From an uncultured Opitutia bacterium (lineage in GTDB: Bacteria > Verrucomicrobiota > Verrucomicrobiia > Opitutales > Opitutaceae): a stretch of 49,796 bases of DNA. The notes beneath the pieces are model-generated. The model saw nothing but the letters and a program-made list of their open reading frames with translations, did no database searches and had not been told where the DNA came from. The stretch lies in NCBI GenBank assembly GCA_903877135.1, contig CAIRCN010000069.1, forward strand, positions 1-49,796, written 5' to 3'. Below, piece after piece: positions 8,403-16,474 of the stretch; the stretch's first letter is position 1; the number at the start of each line of letters is the position of its first letter. Made by a program: the position numbers and the translations under genes.

Positions 8403-9791
8403 TCAGAACGCCGCGTTGCCGGGGGTCCGTGCAAACGGGATCACGTCTCTGATATTGGAGACGCCGGTGACGAACATCAGCATGCGCTCGAAGCCGAGCC
8501 CGAAGCCCGCGTGCGGCACGGTGCCGTAGCGGCGGAGATCGAGATACCAGCCGTAGTCCTTCGGATCGAGGTGGTGCCGGCGCATGTTCGCCTCGAGCAC
8601 TTCGAGCCGCTCCTCGCGCTGGCTGCCGCCGACGATTTCGCCGATACCGGGCACGAGCACATCCATCGCCGTCACGGTCTTGTCGTCGTCGTTCAGGCGC
8701 ATGTAGAACGGCTTAATTTCCTTCGGGTAGTTGTAAACGGTGACCGGGCACTTGAACATCACCTCGGTGAGATAGCGCTCGTGCTCCGACTGCAGGTTCA
8801 CGCCGTATTCCACGGGATACTCAAACACCTTGCCGCTGTTTTTCAGCAGCTCCACCGCCTCGGTGTAGCTCACGCGCTGGAACGGCCGCTCGAGCACGAA
8901 GTCGAGCCGCGCCAGCAGCTCCTTGTCCACGAACTTGGCAAACAATTCCAGGTCCTCCGCGCAGTTGGTGCGCACGTCGCGGATCAGCGATTTCACGAAA
9001 TCCTCCGCGAGGTCCATGTCGCCCTGCAGGTCGCAGAACGCCACCTCGGGCTCGATCATCCAGAATTCGTTCGCGTGGCGCGAGGTGTTGGAGTTCTCCG
9101 CGCGAAACGTCGGCCCGAAGGTGTAAACCTTCGACAGCGCGCATGCGAACGCCTCGGCCTCGAGCTGCCCGCTCACCGTCAGATAGGTGCGCCGCGCGAA
9201 AAAGTCCTTCGCGTCGTCGATCAGCCCATCCTCGCGCTTCGGCGGGTTGGCGAGATCGTGCGTCGTCACGCGGAACAGCTCGCCCGCGCCCTCGCAGTCG
9301 CTACCGGTGATGATCGGCGTGTGGACGTAAACGAAGCCGCGCTCGTTGAAGAATTTGTGGATGGCGAACGCCAGCCGGCTGCGCGTCCGAAAGACGGCGC
9401 CAAACAGATTCGACCGCGGGCGCAGGTGCGCGATCTCGCGGAGAAACTCCGGCGTGTGCCCTTTCTTCTGCAGCGGGTAGGTCGCGTCCGCCGTGCCGAT
9501 GACGGTGACCTCCTCGGCGGCCACTTCCCACTTCTGCCCCTGACCCTGCGAGGCGATGAGTTTTCCGCGCACCGCCACCGAGGCGCCGGTCGTGAGGTGC
9601 TGGATCTCGGCGTAGTTCGCCAGCGTGCTGGGCGCGATGACTTGGAGGTTCTTCAGACACGAGCCGTCGTTCACCTCGATGAACGAAAAGGTTTTGGCGT
9701 CGCGCCGGGTGCGCACCCAGCCCTGGACAAGAAAGGCGTCCTGCGCGGACGGACTGTTCAGCGCGTCTTTGACGGAAGTGGATTTCAGCAT
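8403..9791 (-). CDS. asnS: Asparagine--tRNA ligase
   Basis: AsnRS (462 residues from the ATG at 9791; a 13-residue longer frame looks spurious) charges tRNA-Asn. It has the N-terminal OB-fold anticodon domain ('[20 protein letters not shown]', about residues 20-40). The class II catalytic core follows: motif 2 around '[21 protein letters not shown]' (first 20 residues shown are the key Arg-Ala-Glu-Asn stretch) and motif 3 '[20 protein letters not shown]'. The C terminus '[14 protein letters not shown]' is typical of AsnRS. It converges on the DUF480 gene and lies downstream of gltX on the same strand, with a palindromic repeat between them. Confidence 0.97.
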   Translation of the reverse strand: MLKSTSVKDALNSPSAQDAFLVQGWVRTRRDAKTFSFIEVNDGSCLKNLQVIAPSTLANYAEIQHLTTGASVAVRGKLIASQGQGQKWEVAAEEVTVIGTADATYPLQKKGHTPEFLREIAHLRPRSNLFGAVFRTRSRLAFAIHKFFNERGFVYVHTPIITGSDCEGAGELFRVTTHDLANPPKREDGLIDDAKDFFARRTYLTVSGQLEAEAFACALSKVYTFGPTFRAENSNTSRHANEFWMIEPEVAFCDLQGDMDLAEDFVKSLIRDVRTNCAEDLELFAKFVDKELLARLDFVLERPFQRVSYTEAVELLKNSGKVFEYPVEYGVNLQSEHERYLTEVMFKCPVTVYNYPKEIKPFYMRLNDDDKTVTAMDVLVPGIGEIVGGSQREERLEVLEANMRRHHLDPKDYGWYLDLRRYGTVPHAGFGLGFERMLMFVTGVSNIRDVIPFARTPGNAAF

Positions 9792-9859
9792 GGCGCCATG
9801 CAAAGCACAGGCCCGCCGCCGGCCAAGCAAAACCGGCGGGCGTGGTCGGTTTGCCGTAG

Positions 9860-9911
9860 GGCGGACTTCAGTCCGCCTCTATCGTGGAAAAATGAAACGG
9901 GCTGAAGCCCG
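9860..9911. repeat. REP-like pair of short palindromes
   Basis: GGCGGACT-TC-AGTCCGCC (9860-9877) and CGGGCT-GA-AGCCCG (9898-9911) are two near-perfect hairpins 20 bases apart, both with two-base loops, between gltX and asnS. Their form (8- and 6-base arms, complementary TC/GA loops, a fixed short spacer) is that of dispersed extragenic palindromes. They may also serve as a 3' hairpin for the gltX message. Confidence 0.6.
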
Positions 9912-9923
9912 CTTTACTCCCAA

Positions 9924-11315
9924 TTACGTAATCGTCGTCAGGAACCGCCCGAACCGCGCCAGCACGCGCTCGCGGCCGAGCACGCGGAACAGCCCCGTGA
10001 TGCTTGGGCCGACGTTGATGCCCGACACCGCCAGCCGCGCCACCGACTGGTAGTCGCCGAAGCCGAGGGCGTTCTTCGCCGCCAGCGCCTTGATGCCCTC
10101 CTCGATCGTAGTGTCGCTGGAGAAATCGAAGCCCGGCAGCGCCGCCGCGAGCTCGCCGAGCCGCGCCTTCGGGTCGCCCTTCGCCAGCACTTTCTCGCGC
10201 ACTTTCGCGTCCACCGGATAGTCCTCGGCGAACAGGTAGCCCGTGTAGGCCGGCAGTTCCTCCAGCCCCTTGATCTTCGGCTGCGCGAGCAGCATCACCT
10301 CGCGGAAACACTCTGGCGCCGCCGCCAGCGCGGGCGAGCCCGGCTGGGTTCGCTGAAAGTAGTCGCGGGCCAGCGCCACGAACCGGTCGGCCGGCTGCGC
10401 CAGCAGGTAGGCCATGTTGACGTGCGCGAGTTTCTTGTCGTCGAACCGCGCGTTGCTCTGGTTGACGCCGGGTAGGTCGAAGAGCCGGATGATCTCCTCG
10501 AGCGGCATTTTCTCGCGGTCGTCGCCGGGATTCCAGCCGAGGAGGCTGAGGAAGTTGACGAGCGCCTCGGGCAGGTAGCCGCGCCGCTGGTATTCCTCGA
10601 TCAGCGCGCCCTGGTCACGCTTCGACATCTTGCCCGGACCATTCTGTTTCAGGATCAGCGGAATGTGCGCGAATTGCGGCACGGGCGCGCCAAAGGCCTG
10701 GAAAAGCTCGACGTGCTTGCTGGTGTTCGAGAGGTGATCCTCGCCGCGGATCACATGCGTGATCGCCATGGCGATGTCGTCCACGACGTTCACGAAGTGG
10801 AAGACCGGGTTGCCGTCGGAGCGGAAGATCACGAAGTCCTCGTCCTCGACCCGCTCCACGCGACCGCGGATGCGGTCGTCGATGAGCGCGGGGGCGTTTT
10901 TGACCTTGGTGACGGTCTTCTTGCGGTGCTCGTCGTAAACCTCGTGGCGCTCGCCGAGGAGCTTGAACCAGATCGCGCCGTCCTTCTCGTAGGCGCGGCC
11001 GGCGTCGAGCAGCTTTTTCAGATAGGCTTGGTAGATGTCGGCCCGCTCGCTCTGCCGATATGGCCCGTGGGCGCCGCCGCCGCACGCGCCGACCTGCGGG
11101 CCCTCGTCCCAGTTGAGCCCGAGCCAGGTGAGCGAATCGTAGATGACGTTGAGGAACTGCTCGCTGTTGCGCTCCTTGTCGGTGTCCTCGATGCGCAGCA
11201 CGAACGTCCCGCCGGTGTGGCGGGCGTAGAGCCAGTTGAACAGCGCGGTGCGGGCGCTGCCGATGTGAAAAAACCCCGTGGGACTCGGGGCGAAACGGAC
11301 GCGGACGTTGGACAT
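9924..11315 (-). CDS. gltX: Glutamate--tRNA ligase
   Basis: GluRS (463 residues) charges tRNA-Glu, which is also the precursor of haem in organisms using the C5 pathway. The ATG at 11315 starts '[20 protein letters not shown]', the class I HIGH motif at the very N terminus; the longer open frame to 11636 is an artefact of high GC. 'KMSKRDQGA' is the KMSKS loop. The region after it ('[18 protein letters not shown]') and the alpha-helical anticodon-binding C-terminal domain are standard. A divergent M14-type gene begins 66 bases away. Confidence 0.97.
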   Translation of the reverse strand: MSNVRVRFAPSPTGFFHIGSARTALFNWLYARHTGGTFVLRIEDTDKERNSEQFLNVIYDSLTWLGLNWDEGPQVGACGGGAHGPYRQSERADIYQAYLKKLLDAGRAYEKDGAIWFKLLGERHEVYDEHRKKTVTKVKNAPALIDDRIRGRVERVEDEDFVIFRSDGNPVFHFVNVVDDIAMAITHVIRGEDHLSNTSKHVELFQAFGAPVPQFAHIPLILKQNGPGKMSKRDQGALIEEYQRRGYLPEALVNFLSLLGWNPGDDREKMPLEEIIRLFDLPGVNQSNARFDDKKLAHVNMAYLLAQPADRFVALARDYFQRTQPGSPALAAAPECFREVMLLAQPKIKGLEELPAYTGYLFAEDYPVDAKVREKVLAKGDPKARLGELAAALPGFDFSSDTTIEEGIKALAAKNALGFGDYQSVARLAVSGINVGPSITGLFRVLGRERVLARFGRFLTTIT

Positions 11316-11381
11316 AAAGGGGGAAAGGGACGGAAGGAACAGAATCGACAGGGCCACTCGGCCTGAGCGAAAACACATTCC

Positions 11382-12140
11382 GTGGATTCCGCCCAACCTG
11401 TCAAAGCCTCCGTGATCGACCCGCCCGCGCTGGCCACGCGCCTCCAGGCCGCGGGCCGCGCCGCCGGCTTCCGCGTCGAGCCCTTCGGCGCGATCGCGGG
11501 CTGCCCGCTGTTCGCCCTGACGAAGCGCACGCCGGGTCCTCGGCCCCGCATTTACCTCTCGAGCGGCATTCACGGTGACGAACCGGCCCCGCCGCTCGCG
11601 CTGCTCGAGCTGCTCGAATCCGGCACGTTCGACCACCGCGCCACGTGGTTCCTCTGCCCGCTACTCAACCCGGCCGGGCTCAGCCGCGGCATCCGTGAAA
11701 ACGCCGGCGGCCTCGACCTCAACCGCGACTACAAAGCCCTGCGCTCCGCCGAAATCGCCGCGCACGTCGGCTGGCTGGCCCGCCAGCCCAACTTCGATCT
11801 CACGCTCTGCCTGCACGAGGACTGGGAGGCGAAGGGGTTTTACCTCTACGAGCTCAACCCGCAGCAGCGCCCCACCCTGGCCGACGCGATGATCGCAGCC
11901 GTGGCGCAAGTCTGCCCCATCGAAACCGCCGCCGTGATCGATGGCCGCGAGTCCGCCGCACCCGGCATCATCCGGCCAGTCAGCGATCCGCTCCTGCGCG
12001 AAACCTGGCCCGAGGCGCTCTACCTGCGTGCGCACCACACGCCGCTCAGCTACACGCTGGAAACGCCCTCCGCCCTGCCGCTCGCCCGGCGCATCGCCGC
12101 GCACCGCTCCGCCGTCGAGGCGGCGGTCGCGCACAAGTAA
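11382..12140 (+). CDS. M14-family zinc carboxypeptidase-like / succinylglutamate desuccinylase-like protein
   Basis: The 252-residue protein keeps the M14 zinc triad: His64 and Glu67 in '[10 protein letters not shown]', and His145 in 'LCLHEDW'. Glu227 in 'YTLETPS' sits where the family's catalytic base lies. '[20 protein letters not shown]' carries the substrate-binding Asn-Arg region. No signal peptide is present, so it acts in the cytoplasm. Related proteins cleave murein peptides (MpaA-type) or deacylate amino acids; which applies is not clear. It is transcribed divergently from gltX and converges on the DUF3300 gene with a six-base gap. Confidence 0.8.
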   Translation: MDSAQPVKASVIDPPALATRLQAAGRAAGFRVEPFGAIAGCPLFALTKRTPGPRPRIYLSSGIHGDEPAPPLALLELLESGTFDHRATWFLCPLLNPAGLSRGIRENAGGLDLNRDYKALRSAEIAAHVGWLARQPNFDLTLCLHEDWEAKGFYLYELNPQQRPTLADAMIAAVAQVCPIETAAVIDGRESAAPGIIRPVSDPLLRETWPEALYLRAHHTPLSYTLETPSALPLARRIAAHRSAVEAAVAHK

Positions 12141-12146
12141 AGCGGG

Positions 12147-13289
12147 CTAGTTCTGATTCTGGTCGCGCCGCTTGTCTGCGTTCGGATCGGCTTTGGGCTG
12201 AACAGCCGGGGCGGCGCGGGGCGCGGCCTCGCGCTCGCGAGTGACCGGGCGCGCCGGCACCGCAGCCGGTCTCGCTGGCGGAGGAGTCGTATTCATGGGC
12301 GCCGGATTCCGGAGATGATTCCCCGCCGGATTGTCGGCGGACGGCGGTGCGCTGTTCGGACGGACCGATGGGCCGTGCGAAACATTTTCCGGCCGGCTGT
12401 CGCGTTTGTCCTGCACGTTGCGTCCAACTTGGCTTTGGCGGGGCCAGCTCGGACGTGGAGAAACTTCCGCGTAGGGGCGCGGACGCACCACATCCTGGCG
12501 TGGGCGGTAAAAGTCGGGAGGCCTGACTTGCACCCGGGCCGAAGGCTTCCAGCGTCGCCAGTTGGGATCGCTGACATAGCCCGGGCGCATTGACAGCACC
12601 GGGGGTCGCCAACCGTTGGAGCGGTGCCCAGCCCAGATGACTCTCTGACCCCAGTCGCAATCGTAGGCGAGCCATGAGCCAACCGCAAAACCCAGACCAA
12701 AACTCAGCAACGGCTCTGAGTAGTAGGTTGAACTTTGCACATAGACAATTTCTGGGTCGTAGGATGGCACATAGATCACCGTGGGCTGCGTCGGCACGAT
12801 GCAGATGTTCTCACCTTCCATCACTACCTGCTGCTGCGGAGTATCGACCAGCGATCCGGCCGCGCGAGCCCGTGTCCGCAACCGCTGCAACGAGTTCATG
12901 ATATCGGCGGGCTGGGTGACGAATGTTTCACCCAATTCCTTCGTCCACTCAAGATTGTCGTCCATCCACTTTATGACCTCAGGATAATGTGCGAGCGCCT
13001 TCACGCTTTCGTCCCAGGGTTGATTTGATACGGTTTCCGGCGTGCCGTTAGCCGCCAGAAATCGCGAGGCCAGAACGATGTCCGAGGGCACGGTGGCGGC
13101 CGGCAAAATCAGCGCCATCAGTGCGTCCGGATAAAGTGCGATCGGCCCGAGCAACTGGTCGAGTTGGTCCGGTGGACGCAACGCCGCAGTCGCGGCCTCA
13201 GGCTGAGGTGCGGGCGCGCCCGTCTGGGCCTGCATCGCGGTCAAGGCGGCCAGGCAGCTGGAGAACAGAAGGAAGTAGCGGACTTTCAT
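12147..13289 (-). CDS. DUF3300 exported protein
   Basis: The protein has 380 residues. A signal peptide covers about residues 1-21 (ends Met-Gln-Ala-Gln). The DUF3300 core follows at about 40-240: 'LLGPIALYPDALMALILPAA' is the typical opening, then 'PWDESVKALAHYPEVIKWM' and 'VIYVPSYDPEIVYV'. The last 130 residues are Pro/Arg-rich, low-complexity and probably disordered. DUF3300 proteins occur in the envelope of many Gram-negative bacteria and have no established function. It stands alone: the upstream 328 bases hold no clear gene. Confidence 0.88.
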   Translation of the reverse strand: MKVRYFLLFSSCLAALTAMQAQTGAPAPQPEAATAALRPPDQLDQLLGPIALYPDALMALILPAATVPSDIVLASRFLAANGTPETVSNQPWDESVKALAHYPEVIKWMDDNLEWTKELGETFVTQPADIMNSLQRLRTRARAAGSLVDTPQQQVVMEGENICIVPTQPTVIYVPSYDPEIVYVQSSTYYSEPLLSFGLGFAVGSWLAYDCDWGQRVIWAGHRSNGWRPPVLSMRPGYVSDPNWRRWKPSARVQVRPPDFYRPRQDVVRPRPYAEVSPRPSWPRQSQVGRNVQDKRDSRPENVSHGPSVRPNSAPPSADNPAGNHLRNPAPMNTTPPPARPAAVPARPVTREREAAPRAAPAVQPKADPNADKRRDQNQN

Positions 13290-13617
13290 GGTTGGAGTGG
13301 TTTGAGCTGTCTATTACGACCAGCGCTAAAGTCGATAGTGCCCCAATTTTGCATCGCGCCTGCTGGCTAAGGAAGCCTGCTCTTCTACGACTCCTGATCA
13401 AGTCTAGCCACCACCAATCCATGATTCATCAACAACTGCTGAAGGAGCAAGTTCGCACCTGAATTCGCTCCCCAAAAGGCCAACGTTGGTTTGAGCACAT
13501 CTACAAAGGACGTGAAAGCTGCGAGCTGATCTGCGCGGTATAATCGCCGGCGCCGCCGGCCGCGTTTAGCGCCGACCACCCTGACCATGCTTAGTTGCAG
13601 TGTTAGGCGGTTGGCAT
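13290..13617. other. Intergenic region downstream of the ten-gene operon
   Basis: These 328 bases lie between the end of the E1 beta gene and the start of the DUF3300 gene. They contain a GC-rich palindrome at 13546-13560 (GCCGGC-GCC-GCCGGC) that could end the long minus-strand transcript, although no T-run follows in that direction. A 67-codon minus frame (13385-13588) has no recognisable domain and I do not call it. I see no RNA gene. Confidence 0.5.
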
Positions 13618-14634
13618 TTACGTTTGCGCGAGCCGGCGCGCCGCCTCGACGATGCGGGGCACGTCGGGCCGGTAGGCGTTTTCCAGCACCGGACTGAACG
13701 GCACCGGCACATCAGCCGACGCCACCCGCACGACAGGCGCCATCAGACTGTCGCCGCAATGTTCCATGATCCCCGCGGCTATCTCCGCGCTGACGCCGCC
13801 CGTCTTCGGGCCCTCCTCGACGATGACAACCCGACCGGTTTTGCGGATCGACGCCCCGATGGTCTCGTAGTCGATGGGCGACAGGCTGCGGACATCGATC
13901 ACCTCGGCCTCGATCCCCTCCCCGGCGAGAATCTCGGCGGCGGCGGCGGCGAAGTGAGCCATCAGCAGCCAGCCGAGGATCGTGATGTGCCGGCCCTCGC
14001 GTCGCACGGCGGCGCGGTCCAGCGGCACGACGTAATCGTCTTCGGGGATCTCGCTGGTGGCATCGACGGCGCCGGGTTCGGCGCGCGCGCCCTTCGAGCC
14101 GTAGAGCAGCTTGTGCTCGAAGATCATCACGGGGTTGTCGTCGCGCACCGCGGCCTTGAGGATGCCCTTCGCGTCGTAGGCGGTGGAGACCGCGACGACC
14201 TTCAGGCCGGGCACGCCGGTGAAGTAGCGCTCCATGCTCTGCGCGTGCTGCGAACCGCGGCCGGTCGCGCCGATGGGCGCGCGCATCACCATCGGCACCT
14301 TGACGGTGCCGCCCGACATGTAGCGCATCTTGGCCGCGTTGTTGATCAGTTGGTCGCTGGCGAGAAAGAGAAAATCGCCATATTGCACGTCGGCGATGGG
14401 CCGCATGCCCATCATCGCCGCGCCAACGGCGATGCCGGTGAGGCCCAGTTCCGCGATGGGCGTGTCGATGATGCGTCCCGGAAATCGCTCGGACAGCCCG
14501 AGCGTGACGGTGAAGGCGCCGCCCCATCCGCCGGGCACGCCGATGTCCTCGCCGATGCAAAACACCCGCTCGTCGCGGGTCATTTCCTCCGCGATGCCGT
14601 CGCGGAGCGCCTCTGCTATGCCTTGTCGTTTCAT
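13618..14634 (-). CDS. 2-oxo acid dehydrogenase E1 component, beta subunit
   Basis: The protein has 338 residues. It matches the beta subunit of thiamine-diphosphate-dependent 2-oxo acid dehydrogenases (pyruvate, branched-chain or acetoin type). Signs are 'ERVFCIGEDIGVPGGWGGAF', 'DTPIAELGLTGIAVGAAMMG', 'QYGDFLFLASDQLINNAAKM', and the C-terminal transketolase domain with 'EVIDVRSLSPIDYETI' and 'VVIVEEGPKTGG'. With E1 alpha it would decarboxylate a 2-oxo acid and transfer the acyl group to the lipoyl E2 protein. It is the last gene of the operon, 14 bases after the dioxygenase gene, and is split from E1 alpha by that gene. The substrate cannot be read from the sequence. Confidence 0.93.
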   Translation of the reverse strand: MKRQGIAEALRDGIAEEMTRDERVFCIGEDIGVPGGWGGAFTVTLGLSERFPGRIIDTPIAELGLTGIAVGAAMMGMRPIADVQYGDFLFLASDQLINNAAKMRYMSGGTVKVPMVMRAPIGATGRGSQHAQSMERYFTGVPGLKVVAVSTAYDAKGILKAAVRDDNPVMIFEHKLLYGSKGARAEPGAVDATSEIPEDDYVVPLDRAAVRREGRHITILGWLLMAHFAAAAAEILAGEGIEAEVIDVRSLSPIDYETIGASIRKTGRVVIVEEGPKTGGVSAEIAAGIMEHCGDSLMAPVVRVASADVPVPFSPVLENAYRPDVPRIVEAARRLAQT

Positions 14635-14648
14635 GATGGTGGTTCTGG

Positions 14649-15470
14649 TTATTCGCGGTAGCAGACGGGACAACCCTGCGGGTCGGCGAAGTCGTTCAGG
14701 TAGCCGGCGTCCTGCCAGCGGACGCCGTCGCGCAGGCCGGATTTCTCCGTGCGCAGGTGGATCGCAAAGCTCACGCGCGGCCCCGCCGCCAGATTGGGCC
14801 CGCTGCCGTGGACGCTGAGCCGGTGGTGAAAACTCACTCCGCCCGGCGGCAGGACTGCGGCAACCTCCTGCCACGCGCTGGTGCCGTTCTTTTCCATGAT
14901 GCGCTGTTTGATCGCATCGAGATTGTGGCCGAAAAAGTCTCCAGCCTTGAGCAGCCCCCAGTGGTTCGAACCGCGCACAAAGCGCATCGGGCCGGACTCG
15001 GCCGTGACGTCGCTGACCGCCACCCATGCAGTGAAAAGTTCACCCTGCAACGCGCCCTCCCAATACTCGTAGTCTTGGTGCCAGCCGACATTCCCGCTGC
15101 CCTGGCTACCGGGCGGTTTGATCAGCATCTGCGTCGCGAACACCTGCACCATCCTCGATCCGTTCAGCGCGGCCGCCCACCGTCCGATGGCCGGATGGCT
15201 CACGAGTTCGTGAATCGTTCGGTCGGAGCGGTGGGCGTTGTCGATCTTCACCAAAGCGCTCGGTGGCTCCTTGGCGCCTGGCGGATTGCCGTTGGGCGGG
15301 ATGCCTGTTTCGTAATCGCCCGCGTAGACAGCCGCAATGCGCGGTCGCACGCGGGCGAGCAACTCCGGGGGAATGAGCGGCGGCGCGATGAAAAAGCCTT
15401 CGCGCTCGAACTGCGCGGCGGCGGCGCGTTCTTCGGCCTCGGTGAGGGGGGCGGGGTCGGAGGTATTCAT
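14649..15470 (-). CDS. PhyH-type Fe(II)/2-oxoglutarate dioxygenase
   Basis: The 273-residue protein belongs to the phytanoyl-CoA dioxygenase-like family. The iron ligands are visible: His131 and Asp133 in 'GWHQDYEYW' and the distal His221 in 'SVHGSGPN'. Arg232 in 'GPRVSFAIHL' is well placed to bind 2-oxoglutarate. Bacterial members hydroxylate, or oxidatively open, a wide range of small molecules. It sits between E1 alpha (11-base gap) and E1 beta (14-base gap), so it probably acts in the same pathway, for example to oxidise an intermediate before cleavage; that is inference. The active site looks intact. Confidence 0.9.
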   Translation of the reverse strand: MNTSDPAPLTEAEERAAAAQFEREGFFIAPPLIPPELLARVRPRIAAVYAGDYETGIPPNGNPPGAKEPPSALVKIDNAHRSDRTIHELVSHPAIGRWAAALNGSRMVQVFATQMLIKPPGSQGSGNVGWHQDYEYWEGALQGELFTAWVAVSDVTAESGPMRFVRGSNHWGLLKAGDFFGHNLDAIKQRIMEKNGTSAWQEVAAVLPPGGVSFHHRLSVHGSGPNLAAGPRVSFAIHLRTEKSGLRDGVRWQDAGYLNDFADPQGCPVCYRE

Positions 15471-15481
15471 GGAATTTACGA

Positions 15482-16474
15482 TCAGGCGAACACGTCCTCG
15501 GTCAAATCCGTCAGCGTGGGCTGTGGCGCCTGCTGGGCCTGCACGACGGCGGCCTGAATCCGCTGCTCAAGGCGGGCCTTGATCGCATCGAGATCCGTTT
15601 GTGAAATGTCGCCGCGGGCGAGCAGTTGCTCCGCGAACCGGGTAATCGGGTCGCGCGCAAACCACGCCTCACGCTCATCCTTCGGCTGGTAGTGGCAGGC
15701 GTCGCGCCGCGAGTGCCCGGTGCGGCGGTAGGTCAGCAGCTCCAGCAGGACCGGGCCCTGCCCCGCGCGGCTCTCCGCCACAGCGCGCTGCGCGGCGGCG
15801 TGGACCGCCAACACGTCGTTGCCATCGACGGTTTCGCCGCGAAAGCCGTAGGCTGCCGCGCGATCAGAGATGCGCGAATTTTTCATGACTTTCTCGATGT
15901 GTGTGGAGGCGCCGTAGAGGTTGTTCTCGCAGACGAAGACCACGGGCAGGTTCCAGATCGCGGCCATGTTGACGCCTTCGTGAAACGCGCCCTCGGCCAC
16001 CGCGCCATCGCCGAAGAAACAGGCGACGACCTGCGGCTGCCTCCGCAGCTTGAACGCGAGGGCCATGCCCGCGGCGAGCGGGATGCCGCCGGCGACGATG
16101 GCGATGCCGGGCACCATGCCCCTGGCCATGTTGCCCATGTGCATGGAGCCGCCCTTGCCCTTGCAGCAACCGGTGGTGGCGCCGAACAGTTCGTCCATGA
16201 GTTCCTGCACGCTGAGTCCCTTCGCCAGCGCGTGTCCGTGACCGCGAAACGTCGAGGTGATCCAGTCGTCGGCTCGCAGCGCGGCGCACACGCCCACTGC
16301 CGTCGCCTCCTGGCCCTGGCACTGGTGGATCGTGCCGGGCATCGTGCCTTCAAGGAAAAGAAACTTCACGCGCTCCTCGAATTCACGGATGAGCACGATG
16401 CGCTCGTAAAGTCCGAGGAGAAATTGCCGGTCATAGGTTGAGGCTGGCGGGGTCGTGGTCGGTGTCGTGTTCAT
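15482..16474 (-). CDS. 2-oxo acid dehydrogenase E1 component, alpha subunit
   Basis: The protein has 330 residues from the ATG at 16474, whose ATGA overlaps the stop of the GH38-like gene; an upstream frame extension of ten residues is unlikely. The thiamine-diphosphate motif runs from Gly-Asp-Gly-Ala-Val-Ala-Glu-Gly to Glu-Asn-Asn ('FFGDGAVAEGAFHEG' ... 'VFVCENNLYG'). Family signatures are 'TFRGHGHALAKG', 'GKGGSMHMGN' and the 'TYRRTGHSRRD' loop. It should pair with the E1 beta protein encoded 0.85 kb downstream. The sequence style resembles acetoin/pyruvate dehydrogenase alpha subunits, but substrate assignment by eye is not safe. Confidence 0.93.
   Translation of the reverse strand: MNTTPTTTPPASTYDRQFLLGLYERIVLIREFEERVKFLFLEGTMPGTIHQCQGQEATAVGVCAALRADDWITSTFRGHGHALAKGLSVQELMDELFGATTGCCKGKGGSMHMGNMARGMVPGIAIVAGGIPLAAGMALAFKLRRQPQVVACFFGDGAVAEGAFHEGVNMAAIWNLPVVFVCENNLYGASTHIEKVMKNSRISDRAAAYGFRGETVDGNDVLAVHAAAQRAVAESRAGQGPVLLELLTYRRTGHSRRDACHYQPKDEREAWFARDPITRFAEQLLARGDISQTDLDAIKARLEQRIQAAVVQAQQAPQPTLTDLTEDVFA

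Noticed and set aside
8511-9905. 464-codon plus-strand frame antisense to asnS
   Set aside because: It is a high-GC shadow of asnS, with His/Arg/Val-rich composition and no domain; asnS motifs are clear on the other strand.
13385-13588. 67-codon minus-strand frame in the gap after the operon
   Set aside because: No recognisable domain, a run of Arg codons, and no start context.
13596-13615. Sequence with TTAGGC resembling part of an integron attC site
   Set aside because: No complementary second half at a suitable distance and no integrase.
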